This document shows, one piece after another, positions 1 to 4,631 of a stretch of DNA of 6,640 nucleotides. The notes beneath the pieces are model-generated. The model worked only from the letters and a program-made list of their open reading frames with translations. It was not told the origin of the DNA and searched no databases. Source of the DNA: Nanobdellota archaeon (GTDB lineage: Archaea > Nanobdellota > Nanobdellia > Woesearchaeales > GW2011-AR9); contig JAUYQE010000095.1 of the NCBI GenBank assembly GCA_030695605.1, positions 1 to 6,640 of the forward strand, given 5' to 3'. The translations under genes and the position numbers were made by a program. How positions within the stretch are numbered: position 1 is the stretch's first letter; every line of letters begins with the position of its first letter.

Positions 1-1
1 G

Positions 2-541
2 CTGGATGTGCTCGAAGCCGTCTGGAAAAAAGGCCGCCGGGAAACGCTCTTTCTCAGCGTGGGCCTGGATGCGGAGCCCATCCGTTTCGCCAAGAAGCGG
101 ACGCAGCAGGGCGCCGGGGATTATTTGCGCGCGAGCTGGAAAGCCTGGTGGGGGGGGCAAGCGTCGTTCGATCTTCAATGCTCTGTCGACGGAAAAATGA
201 TGCATTGGAAGAACGGGGTCAACATCACTGTGGGAAAAGTGCCGTATTACGGCTATGCAGCCCGCTCTCTGCTGGGAAAGATTCCTCCACACGATGGGCA
301 GGTGTATGGCTTAGCTTGTGTGAATACGCATGCTCCAATTTCCAACAAGCCGATTCGCCTGTGGGGGCTGCTGCTGACGGCACTGGGCGTTGAAAAGCCG
401 CCGCTGGTTTCGTTTCATGGCCAGGAAATAACGGTGAAAAGCAAGAAGCCTTTCCCCATCCAAGCGGGCGGGGAGTTCCTGGGCTGGAGCACTTTCTTGC
501 AGATACGAGTAAAGCGGAAACAGAAAGTGCTTATGATTTGA
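2..541 (+). CDS. Diacylglycerol kinase/sphingosine kinase-family lipid kinase, C-terminal part (5' end outside window)
   Basis: The reading frame is open to the left edge, so the 179 visible residues are the C-terminal part of a longer protein; a GTG at 8 is internal and is not taken as the start. The visible part resembles the second, beta-rich domain of the DAGK/YegS-like family, cytosolic or membrane-associated enzymes that phosphorylate lipid hydroxyl groups with ATP. Evidence: an early FLSVGLDAE stretch corresponding to the family's GxGxDA block, a YYGYAARSLLGKIPPHDGQVYG stretch corresponding to the segment around the conserved 'P.A..DDG' block, and near the end IQAGGEFLG, which corresponds to the family's DGE motif with Asp replaced by Gly. 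The nucleotide-binding GGDGT loop would lie upstream and is not visible. Substrate is unknown. It stops at TGA 539-541, just before the tRNA promoter. Confidence 0.62.
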   Translation: MDVLEAVWKKGRRETLFLSVGLDAEPIRFAKKRTQQGAGDYLRASWKAWWGGQASFDLQCSVDGKMMHWKNGVNITVGKVPYYGYAARSLLGKIPPHDGQVYGLACVNTHAPISNKPIRLWGLLLTALGVEKPPLVSFHGQEITVKSKKPFPIQAGGEFLGWSTFLQIRVKRKQKVLMI

Positions 542-550
542 CAGAAGATT

Positions 551-557
551 TTTTAAA
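551..557 (+). promoter_or_regulatory. TATA box of tRNA-His 1
   Basis: TTTTAAA is centred about 28 bases upstream of the first tRNA base (583), the usual archaeal TATA-to-start distance, so the tRNA is probably transcribed from its own promoter and not from the upstream kinase gene. Confidence 0.55.
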
Positions 558-582
558 GAATTGCGATGTTTCTGCATCGTAT

Positions 583-669
583 GGCGGCCATAGTTTAGTG
601 GTAGAATAAGGGACTGTGGTGAGCAATCATGGCAATCCCTGGACGTGAGTTCGATTCTCGCTGGCCGCC
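583..669 (+). tRNA. tRNA-His (GTG) with a 15-nt intron
   Basis: A complete cloverleaf can be folded by hand. Acceptor 584-590 pairs perfectly with 662-668; D stem GTTT 597-equivalent block pairs with GAAT 604-607 around an AGTGGTA loop; anticodon stem 609-613 pairs with 636-640; T arm GTGAG-TTCGATT-CTCGC covers 645-661. The anticodon loop reads CTGTGG (614-619), then a 15-nt intron (620-634), then A635, giving after splicing the CTGTGGA loop typical of tRNA-His. Identity is reinforced by an encoded extra G at 583 (G-1) facing C73 at 669, the hallmark of tRNA-His. Inside the pre-tRNA CTGTG (614-618) can pair with CATGG (628-632), leaving bulges 619-621 and 633-635, a relaxed bulge-helix-bulge for the splicing endonuclease. 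The 3' CCA is not encoded. The histidyl-tRNA synthetase gene lies about 1.6 kb downstream. Confidence 0.93.
620..634 (+). other. tRNA-His 1 intron (position 37/38)
   Basis: Fifteen bases between G37 and A38. Predicted cut sites fall between bases one and two of the 5' bulge (619|620) and between bases two and three of the 3' bulge (634|635). The boundary is inferred from structure and from the expected CTGTGGA loop. Confidence 0.8.
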
Positions 670-693
670 CTCTTATGAACATAGAGTAAAAAT

Positions 694-699
694 GGTGAG
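694..699 (+). promoter_or_regulatory. Ribosome binding site of the 34-residue ORF
   Basis: GGTGAG, complementary to the archaeal 16S 3' end, stands 9 bases before the ATG at 709 and is the main reason to believe this very short ORF is translated. Confidence 0.45.
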
Positions 700-708
700 T
701 GTGTCAAA

Positions 709-813
709 ATGGAAAATGAGCCGGAACTCCTGCCAGAATTTGTCAAGAAAATGCAGGAAATTGCAAAGCAAAAATCCATTTCAGTTGATGATTTTGCGAA
801 GCGGTACGGCTAA
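709..813 (+). CDS. Small protein, 34 residues, antitoxin-tail-like
   Basis: ATG 709 to TAA 811-813 encodes a 34-residue acidic/basic mixed peptide: MENEPELLPEFVKKMQEI, then a KQKSISVDDFAKRYG end. The pattern 'PEFVKKM..I.K.KSI.V.DF.KRYG' resembles the C-terminal segment of short archaeal proteins annotated as antitoxins, which normally carry a DNA-binding or dimerisation part before it; this comparison is from memory. No such part precedes it here: an in-frame TAG lies at 682-684. Either the small peptide stands alone or it is the remnant of a longer antitoxin. It has a GGTGAG ribosome binding site at good spacing and is followed by T-rich sequence (816-828). No toxin partner is adjacent. Confidence 0.5.
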   Translation: MENEPELLPEFVKKMQEIAKQKSISVDDFAKRYG

Positions 814-815
814 AA

Positions 816-828
816 TTTTTGCTATTTT
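816..828 (+). terminator. T-run terminator after the 34-residue ORF
   Basis: TTTTT (816-820) and TTTT (825-828) directly follow the stop at 811-813; T-runs without a strong hairpin are the common archaeal terminator. Confidence 0.4.
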
Positions 829-839
829 CCCGAGAAACA

Positions 840-847
840 TTTAAAAA
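840..847 (+). promoter_or_regulatory. TATA-box-like element before the hairpin-rich region
   Basis: TTTAAAAA after the T-run, with no ORF starting at the expected distance. A start near 868-872 would coincide with the beginning of the first helix of the hairpin-rich stretch (871-877). Confidence 0.4.
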
Positions 848-868
848 GAACACCGCCTTTTAGGGTAT

Positions 869-1017
869 CATGGCAACAACGAAACGAGTTGATTGTATTC
901 ATTGTTATTAATCGTCTTTCTAGTTGCCAAACTAAAATTTCTAACAGCATGAATTGGATAGATGCTTCTCTATTCTGCCATCATCATCGGGGCTAGTGCC
1001 CCTCAGCATTGTTCTTT
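869..1017 (+). ncRNA. Candidate structured non-coding RNA or long leader of tRNA-His 2
   Basis: No convincing ORF occupies this stretch, yet it contains several inverted repeats on the + strand: TGGCAAC 871-877 with GTTGCCA 923-929; GGATAGA 956-962 with TCTATTC 969-975 (two wobble-tolerant positions, 6-base loop); and GGGGC 989-993 with GCCCC 998-1002 closing a TAGT loop. A TATA-like element stands at 840-847. No TATA box is visible at the proper distance before the tRNA at 1018, so a single transcript running from about 869 into the tRNA is possible. I see no signature of SRP RNA, RNase P RNA, 5S rRNA or a C/D box RNA. The class is unknown; it could also simply be spacer. Confidence 0.3.
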
Positions 1018-1031
1018 GGCCGCAGTAGCGT

Positions 1032-1083
1032 CCACAGAGGCAAAGCCTCTGGGATGCCAAAGGAACTTTGTTCCTTTGTGCAT
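1032..1083 (+). repeat. Double-hairpin insert in the D arm of tRNA-His 2
   Basis: The 52 bases lie exactly between tRNA positions 13 and 14. They fold completely into two abutting hairpins. The first, 1032-1053, has 9 bp with A1034 bulged and loop AAA 1042-1044. The second, 1054-1083, has 13 bp with T1079 bulged and loop TTT 1067-1069. No base is left between them. ATGC 1054-1057 could instead pair with GCGT 1028-1031, so the fold has an alternative register that would compete with the D stem. No bulge-helix-bulge is obvious at the edges. Confidence 0.6.
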
Positions 1084-1106
1084 AATGGCAGCGTTCTTGC
1101 CTGTGG

Positions 1107-1121
1107 AATCATTCTGCTGAC
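1107..1121 (+). other. tRNA-His 2 intron (position 37/38)
   Basis: Fifteen bases, the same length and place as the intron of tRNA-His 1, and sharing AATCAT with it. C1101 and G1103-G1105 can pair with 1115-1117 and G1119 (one T-T mismatch), leaving ACA 1120-1122 as the 3' bulge with the cut before A1122. Confidence 0.55.
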
Positions 1122-1187
1122 AGCAAGAGGAGCGGGTTCAATTCCCGTCTGTGGCCCTCAACTATCAAAAAAAACTGCCGCGTGGGC

Positions 1188-1193
1188 TTTAAA
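1188..1193 (+). promoter_or_regulatory. TATA-like box of the racemase-hisS cluster
   Basis: TTTAAA predicts a start near 1215-1218, giving a leader of tens of bases before the racemase coding region. It is only 19 bases from an ATG at 1209, too close for that ATG to be a leaderless start. Confidence 0.4.
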
Positions 1194-1317
1194 CACGGAG
1201 ATTAAAAAATGAAAACACAACAACAAAACAGTACGGGACAAGTGGAGGCTAAGGTACAACAAAGTACTGGTTGTCTTCACCAACAAACAGTATAGGAAAA
1301 TCGGCATACTGGGAGGT

Positions 1318-1977
1318 ATGGGCCCTGAAGCTGCCGCAGAGCTTTACCGCAGGATAATTAGACTCTTTCAAAGAAAATATGATGCAAAGTACGATGACGA
1401 TTTTCCCGAGATACTGCTTATGAGTATTCCACTCCCCGACGTAGTTGAAAAACCACAAGAGATAGAGAAAATTGAGTTGATGCTGACAAATGGAGTCAAA
1501 AATTTGGAAATAGCTGGGGCAGATTTTATTGTTATTCCCTGCAATACCGTTACTTATTTTTTACCGGCAATGCGCAAAGCGGTCTCCATTTCTCTCATTG
1601 ATATTGTTGAAGAAACTGCTAAAGAAGTTGCAAACCAGAAGCTGCGTAAAGTAGGACTTTTAGCAACAGAATTTACCGTGAACCGTAAGCTCTACAATCG
1701 CGTGTTACCTCGAGTTGGTTTTGTTTTTCCTCGGAAGAAAGAGCAGATGAAAGTAACTTCAGCAATTATGAATGTTCTTAGTGGCAGAAAAAAGCAAAAA
1801 GACAGAAAACTACTTCGACAATTGATAGAAAAGATGACGAGATTAGGAGCGGAGAAAGTTATTCTCGGCTGTACAGAGATACCGCTTCTCACTGGTAAAA
1901 GTCGGACAGTAATAGATACGCTGGATGTACTCGCAAAAGCGGCGGTAAGAGAATCAACAAAGCCTTCTGGGCTATAA
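1318..1977 (+). CDS. Aspartate/glutamate racemase-family protein (start uncertain)
   Basis: Cofactor-independent racemases of this family interconvert D- and L-amino acids using two cysteines. Both are present: PCNT with Cys75 and LGCTEIPLL with Cys185, separated as usual, plus the GLLAT strand (113-117) that precedes the second half. From ATG 1318 the protein has 219 residues and starts at MGPEAAAELYRRII. The family normally begins with about ten residues more, ending GILGGMGPE, and here KIGILGG is encoded in frame just upstream (1297-1317), so ATG 1318 is probably the internal Met of the GGMGP loop. Upstream, the frame is open back to 1213 but contains no ATG, GTG or TTG; only a CTG at 1267. 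The real start is a rare codon, a frameshift product, or lost. Next gene follows after 17 bases. Substrate is not determined. Confidence 0.82.
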   Translation: MGPEAAAELYRRIIRLFQRKYDAKYDDDFPEILLMSIPLPDVVEKPQEIEKIELMLTNGVKNLEIAGADFIVIPCNTVTYFLPAMRKAVSISLIDIVEETAKEVANQKLRKVGLLATEFTVNRKLYNRVLPRVGFVFPRKKEQMKVTSAIMNVLSGRKKQKDRKLLRQLIEKMTRLGAEKVILGCTEIPLLTGKSRTVIDTLDVLAKAAVRESTKPSGL

Positions 1978-1980
1978 ACA

Positions 1981-1987
1981 GGGAGAG
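1981..1987 (+). promoter_or_regulatory. Ribosome binding site of the 89-residue ORF
   Basis: GGGAGAG, 7 bases before ATG 1995. Confidence 0.5.
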
Positions 1988-1994
1988 TACAAAA

Positions 1995-2264
1995 ATGGAA
2001 GAAGAAACAGAAATAAAAAACCCAATCAGAGAAGAAAAACCAACGGAAAAACCAACGTATCCTGAACCTACGGGAGACTTTTGGAGAGATCGCGAAGAAA
2101 TAGCTCGCTATGCCAAAAGTGTAGGTCTGGAAGGAGAACGATTACAGATGTATCTTGCACAGTGGGAAGGTGATGCTCTGAGGCGATGCGATCGGTTGTA
2201 TTACCCGTGCCCAGAGCCTCTACAAAAAACATATAAACTTCCCAACAATCAGGAGGTACGATAA
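1995..2264 (+). CDS. Conserved-looking small hypothetical protein, 89 residues
   Basis: I do not recognise this protein. Residues 1-27 are rich in Glu, Lys and Pro and look disordered; residues about 28-66 (from FWRDREEIARYAKSVGLEG) look helical with an amphipathic pattern; the tail carries two cysteines (65 and 72) in a CDRLYYPC arrangement, then a basic end. No signal peptide or membrane helix is visible. A GGGAGAG site precedes ATG 1995. It lies 17 bases after the racemase gene and its TAA (2262-2264) is two bases before the hisS ATG, with the strong hisS ribosome binding site inside its last codons, so it is almost surely co-transcribed and translationally coupled with hisS. A role near histidyl-tRNA synthesis is only a context guess. 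Confidence 0.72.
   Translation: MEEETEIKNPIREEKPTEKPTYPEPTGDFWRDREEIARYAKSVGLEGERLQMYLAQWEGDALRRCDRLYYPCPEPLQKTYKLPNNQEVR
2251..2257 (+). promoter_or_regulatory. Strong ribosome binding site of hisS
   Basis: AGGAGGT, 9 bases before ATG 2267, inside the 3' end of the preceding gene; it fixes the hisS start. Confidence 0.75.
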
Positions 2265-2266
2265 AG

Positions 2267-3550
2267 ATGGAACTGCAAACTGCCAAAGGAGTCCGGGACA
2301 TTCCCCCGGAAGAGAAAGCGTTGAAGAACCAAGTAGTGCAAACTATCCAGCAAGTCTTCCAACTCTACGGATTCCAGCCTTTAGAAACACCCATTCTCGA
2401 ACGCTATGAAACGTTAACCGCCAAGTTTGCAGCTGGTGAAGCGTCCGATGCGCTGAAAGAGACCTTCAAGCTGAAAGACCAAGGCGGCCGCGATTTAGGG
2501 TTGCGCTTTGATCTCACGGTTCCTTTAGCAAGATATATCACCATGAACCCCATGCTGAAGCTGCCATTTAAGCGCTATGAAATGGGCCCCGTGTTCCGGG
2601 ATGGGCCGATAAAGCTGGGCCGCTATCGGGAGTTCTGGCAGTGTGACGCGGACATTATCGGAGCGAGTTCCCTGCTGGCGGAAGCAGAATTACTCGCTTT
2701 GGCGCAGACGGTTTTTAACAAGCTGCAGCTCGACGTCATCATTAAAGTCAACAATAGGAAGATTCTTAATGGACTATTGGAGCAGGCGGGCATTACGCAG
2801 AAAGAGTCCGCAATCATTGCTTTGGACAAGCTCGATAAAATTGGCAAAGAAGGCGTCCAGAAAGAGCTCCTGGAACGCGGCTATCAGAAGAAGCAGATTG
2901 ATGCGGTGCTCTCGCTCGTCAGCCAAAGCACTTCCCTGCCGCAGCTGAAGAAAAAGCTGACTTCTGAAGAGGCGCAGCAAGGCCTGCGTGAGATAGAGGA
3001 ACTGTTCTCTTATCTTGCAGCGATGGGAGCGAAGAAAGTAGTCTTTGATATTTCTCTGGCCCGCGGCCTGGCGTATTATACCGGAACGATATATGAAGCG
3101 TATCTGCGGAAAGGCCCAATTACGTCTTCCCTCGCTGCCGGAGGCCGCTGGGATGCCATGATTGGCAAATTCCTGGGTGGCGGCAGAGAGATTCCGGCTG
3201 TGGGCGTGGCCTTTGGGCTAGAGCCCATTATGGACACGTTGCGCTTGCAGAAAAAAGAAGCTCCGGCTTCGATGGCCCTTTTTGTCATCCCCATCAATAC
3301 GGCGACGGAATCGCTTAAAATTGTCCAACAGTTCCGCGAAGCCGGCATTCCGGCGAGTTTGGCGCTGAAGAAAAGCCTGAGCAAAAATTTAGAGTATGCC
3401 AGTGCGCTGGGCGTTTCGTACAGCGTCATTATTGGTGAAGATGAATTGAAGAAGAAGAAAGTCCTGCTGCGGGACATGAAAATAGGAAAAGAACAGCTCT
3501 TATCCGTAAAAAGAGTTATTGCACTATGCAAGAAAAAACCGTTAAAATAA
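2267..3550 (+). CDS. hisS: Histidyl-tRNA synthetase
   Basis: Class II synthetase, cytosolic, charging tRNA-His with histidine at the expense of ATP; 427 residues is normal length. Start fixed by AGGAGGT nine bases upstream. Visible blocks: GVRDIPPEE (8-16) and the motif 1 helix with ETPILERYE (40-48); RFDLTVPLARY (80-90); motif 2 at 104-131 with the catalytic-type Arg111 in VFRDGPIKLGRYREFWQCD, the form common in archaeal enzymes; the HisA histidine-specific block LARGLAYYTG (264-273) with Arg266; motif 3 around AAGGRWDAMIG (290-300) and GVAFGLEP (313-320); an alpha/beta anticodon-binding domain from about 336 with KKSLSKNLEYASALG. In motif 3 the usual final Arg of 'GLER' is Pro320, which may be a subfamily trait. 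Its substrate tRNA-His is encoded upstream in the same window. Confidence 0.96.
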   Translation: MELQTAKGVRDIPPEEKALKNQVVQTIQQVFQLYGFQPLETPILERYETLTAKFAAGEASDALKETFKLKDQGGRDLGLRFDLTVPLARYITMNPMLKLPFKRYEMGPVFRDGPIKLGRYREFWQCDADIIGASSLLAEAELLALAQTVFNKLQLDVIIKVNNRKILNGLLEQAGITQKESAIIALDKLDKIGKEGVQKELLERGYQKKQIDAVLSLVSQSTSLPQLKKKLTSEEAQQGLREIEELFSYLAAMGAKKVVFDISLARGLAYYTGTIYEAYLRKGPITSSLAAGGRWDAMIGKFLGGGREIPAVGVAFGLEPIMDTLRLQKKEAPASMALFVIPINTATESLKIVQQFREAGIPASLALKKSLSKNLEYASALGVSYSVIIGEDELKKKKVLLRDMKIGKEQLLSVKRVIALCKKKPLK

Positions 3551-3687
3551 TTGGGCTGGCAGTTCTGCTGGTCGTTGTCTTAAATCTCATCCTCTTTGCA
3601 TTTGTGCTGATAAACTGGATAATCTTCTGGGGTGTTCTGGCTGCAGCGTTCTTCTTTGTTAAATGGGTGCTGCCGAGGATGAAATGA
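3526..3687 (+). CDS. Small two-helix membrane protein, 53 residues
   Basis: ATG 3526 lies inside the last codons of hisS, in another frame, overlapping it by 25 bases; TGA at 3685-3687. The product begins MQEKTVK and then is almost wholly hydrophobic: helix one about residues 8-29 (IIGLAVLLVVVLNLILFAFVL), a short INW turn, helix two about 32-47 (IIFWGVLAAAFFFVKW), and a basic VLPRMK end. This is the layout of a membrane hairpin with its basic end probably in the cytosol. No strong ribosome binding site is seen, so translation would rely on coupling to hisS termination. A T-run follows directly (3702-3713). Long hydrophobic reading frames of this purity seldom arise by chance, which is why I call it real. 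Family unknown. Confidence 0.62.
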   Translation: MQEKTVKIIGLAVLLVVVLNLILFAFVLINWIIFWGVLAAAFFFVKWVLPRMK

Positions 3688-3701
3688 TGCTCCATCGATA
3701 A

Positions 3702-3713
3702 TTTTTTGTTTTT
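3702..3713 (+). terminator. T-run terminator of the racemase-hisS cluster
   Basis: Six Ts, a G, then five Ts, 14 bases after the small membrane ORF and just before a new promoter. Confidence 0.6.
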
Positions 3714-3723
3714 ACCACAAATA

Positions 3724-3733
3724 TTTATAAATA
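3724..3733 (+). promoter_or_regulatory. TATA box of the nucleotidyltransferase unit (leaderless)
   Basis: TTTATAAATA, centred about 27 bases before ATG 3756. No ribosome binding site precedes that ATG, so the mRNA probably starts at or next to the start codon. Confidence 0.72.
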
Positions 3734-3736
3734 GAT

Positions 3737-3752
3737 TATACTATTTAGTATA
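3737..3752. promoter_or_regulatory. Palindromic operator candidate
   Basis: TATACTATTTAGTATA is a perfect 7-bp inverted repeat with a TT spacer. It sits between the TATA box and the start codon, over the predicted transcription start, where a bound repressor would block initiation. Autoregulation by a product of the downstream pair is an inference. Confidence 0.55.
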
Positions 3753-3755
3753 AAA

Positions 3756-4631
3756 ATGAGTAAATCGTTTTTCCCCCCCGCAGAAGAACTGGCACTCCAT
3801 AAGCCCGAGGTAGTCCCCGCTCTCTTTACGGCACGGCAGTTTGAAATCCTGCTCAACAAAGCCGGCAATAAAAAGCTCACTGCCACAGAACAGGTGTATT
3901 TCTCTCGAAGCATTTCACCAAAAATAAAAGCCCTTCAGTCATTTTTGCCTTCTCAAAACTATTCTGTCCTCGGTGGGGAGCATATACTTCCCGAGCGGAA
4001 GATTGCGGCACGAAAACTGCTCAAAACCCTAGAACGAAACCATAAAGGGCTCCGGATACTTATCGGCGGCACATTCTTGTACAGCCAGAAGCACGAAGAT
4101 ATCGATGTTTTTCTCATCAGCACCTATGAGAAAGAGGACTTTGTTTCGCAGGGGATACATTACAATTACCTTACTCCGGATATTGCCGGCACCGTATTTT
4201 TTGCCTCATTGGCAAAATTAAGCATCAGCAATTTTAACCCTTCAGTTTCTGTTACAGAAAAGATAGAATTATCAAGAGTTATCTCTTTGTATCAGGAAGT
4301 TATGAAAGATATTCGTGAAAATAACCGCAACTGGCTGAAGCGGGATCTCCGTGATTTTCTCGTTGAAACTACCTATTGCAGAGAGGGTTTGGTGCTTGAT
4401 TCTCTTCAACTTCGGGAGAGAATAAAACGCATCCTGGCATTTAAAAATCCTGTTCCTCTTCTCACTCAGGTCTTTGTTCAGACCTTGCTGCTGGGCTTCA
4501 CCCTTCAGCAAGTACGTGAAGCGAGCAGGCAGATGATTGCGTCCTATCAGGAATTACAAAAAGAGTACTTTTCTGCGGATTATAGCCCGCTTATTCATGC
4601 ATTTACCGAGGTGCTGCAGGGTGCGACCTGA
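3756..4631 (+). CDS. Nucleotidyltransferase-fold protein (AbiEii/MNT-like)
   Basis: A 291-residue soluble protein. The telling block is residues 99-121: LRILIGGTFLYSQ..EDIDVFLIS, a beta strand, a GGT turn, then D115-x-D117 on the next strand. That is the signature of polymerase-beta-type nucleotidyltransferases, which transfer NMP groups to proteins or RNA. A third carboxylate could be D142. N-terminal 20-62 (ALFTARQFEILLNKAG..LTATEQVYFSR) is helical and the C-terminal half (170-290) is helical, as in AbiEii-like toxins and related enzymes with a helical tail. Translation starts at ATG 3756 from an apparently leaderless mRNA. Its last 11 bases overlap the next gene, which implies coupled expression. 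It could be a toxin, an antitoxin of the MNT type, or a housekeeping transferase; sequence alone does not decide. Confidence 0.62.
   Translation: MSKSFFPPAEELALHKPEVVPALFTARQFEILLNKAGNKKLTATEQVYFSRSISPKIKALQSFLPSQNYSVLGGEHILPERKIAARKLLKTLERNHKGLRILIGGTFLYSQKHEDIDVFLISTYEKEDFVSQGIHYNYLTPDIAGTVFFASLAKLSISNFNPSVSVTEKIELSRVISLYQEVMKDIRENNRNWLKRDLRDFLVETTYCREGLVLDSLQLRERIKRILAFKNPVPLLTQVFVQTLLLGFTLQQVREASRQMIASYQELQKEYFSADYSPLIHAFTEVLQGAT
4608..4613 (+). promoter_or_regulatory. Ribosome binding site deciding the start at GTG 4621
   Basis: GAGGTG, 7 bases before GTG 4621. It selects GTG 4621 over the in-frame ATG at 4537, which would overlap the upstream gene by 95 bases and has no such site. Confidence 0.65.

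Larger units (their letters stand above)
1018..1156 (+). tRNA. Second tRNA-His-like gene with anticodon intron and 52-nt D-arm insert
   Basis: Acceptor GCCGCAG 1019-1025 pairs with CTGTGGC 1149-1155 (one G-T); T arm GCGGG-TTCAATT-CCCGT spans 1132-1148; anticodon stem CTTGC 1096-1100 pairs with GCAAG 1123-1127. The loop reads CTGTGG, a 15-nt intron (1107-1121), then A1122, giving GTG as in the first tRNA-His. G at 1018 and C at 1156 supply the His-specific G-1:C73 pair. The D arm works only if 1032-1083 is set aside: GCGT 1028-1031 then pairs with GCGT 1091-1094 around AATGGCA, with the same wobble positions as in tRNA-His 1. No TATA box lies about 27 bases upstream and CCA is not encoded. It may be a functional gene with an unusual second intron or expanded arm, or a pseudogene broken by insertion; the paired stems favour retained structure. 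Confidence 0.66.

Noticed and set aside
311..682. 123-codon minus-strand ORF across the lipid kinase end and tRNA-His 1
   Set aside because: It runs antisense through a tRNA and a recognisable lipid kinase domain.
629..844. 71-codon + strand ORF starting inside tRNA-His 1
   Set aside because: Its first 14 codons are tRNA sequence and the rest is the 34-residue ORF read in another frame.
979..988. CATCATCATC short tandem repeat
   Set aside because: Three units only; common by chance.
1009..1212. 67-codon + strand ORF across tRNA-His 2
   Set aside because: It covers the tRNA and its insert; the paired structure explains the sequence better and the peptide has no protein-like character.
1209..1295. 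28-codon ORF MKTQQQ...HQQTV before the racemase
   Set aside because: It starts upstream of the predicted transcription start, is low complexity and has no ribosome binding site; kept only as part of the racemase start problem.
3076..3531. 151-codon minus-strand ORF inside hisS
   Set aside because: Antisense shadow of a well-supported synthetase gene; Ser/Phe-rich peptide typical of reverse reading of Lys/Glu-rich coding sequence.
4537..4620. Longer N-terminus of the 106-residue protein from ATG 4537
   Set aside because: It would overlap the nucleotidyltransferase gene by 95 bases and lacks a ribosome binding site, whereas GTG 4621 has GAGGTG at proper distance.
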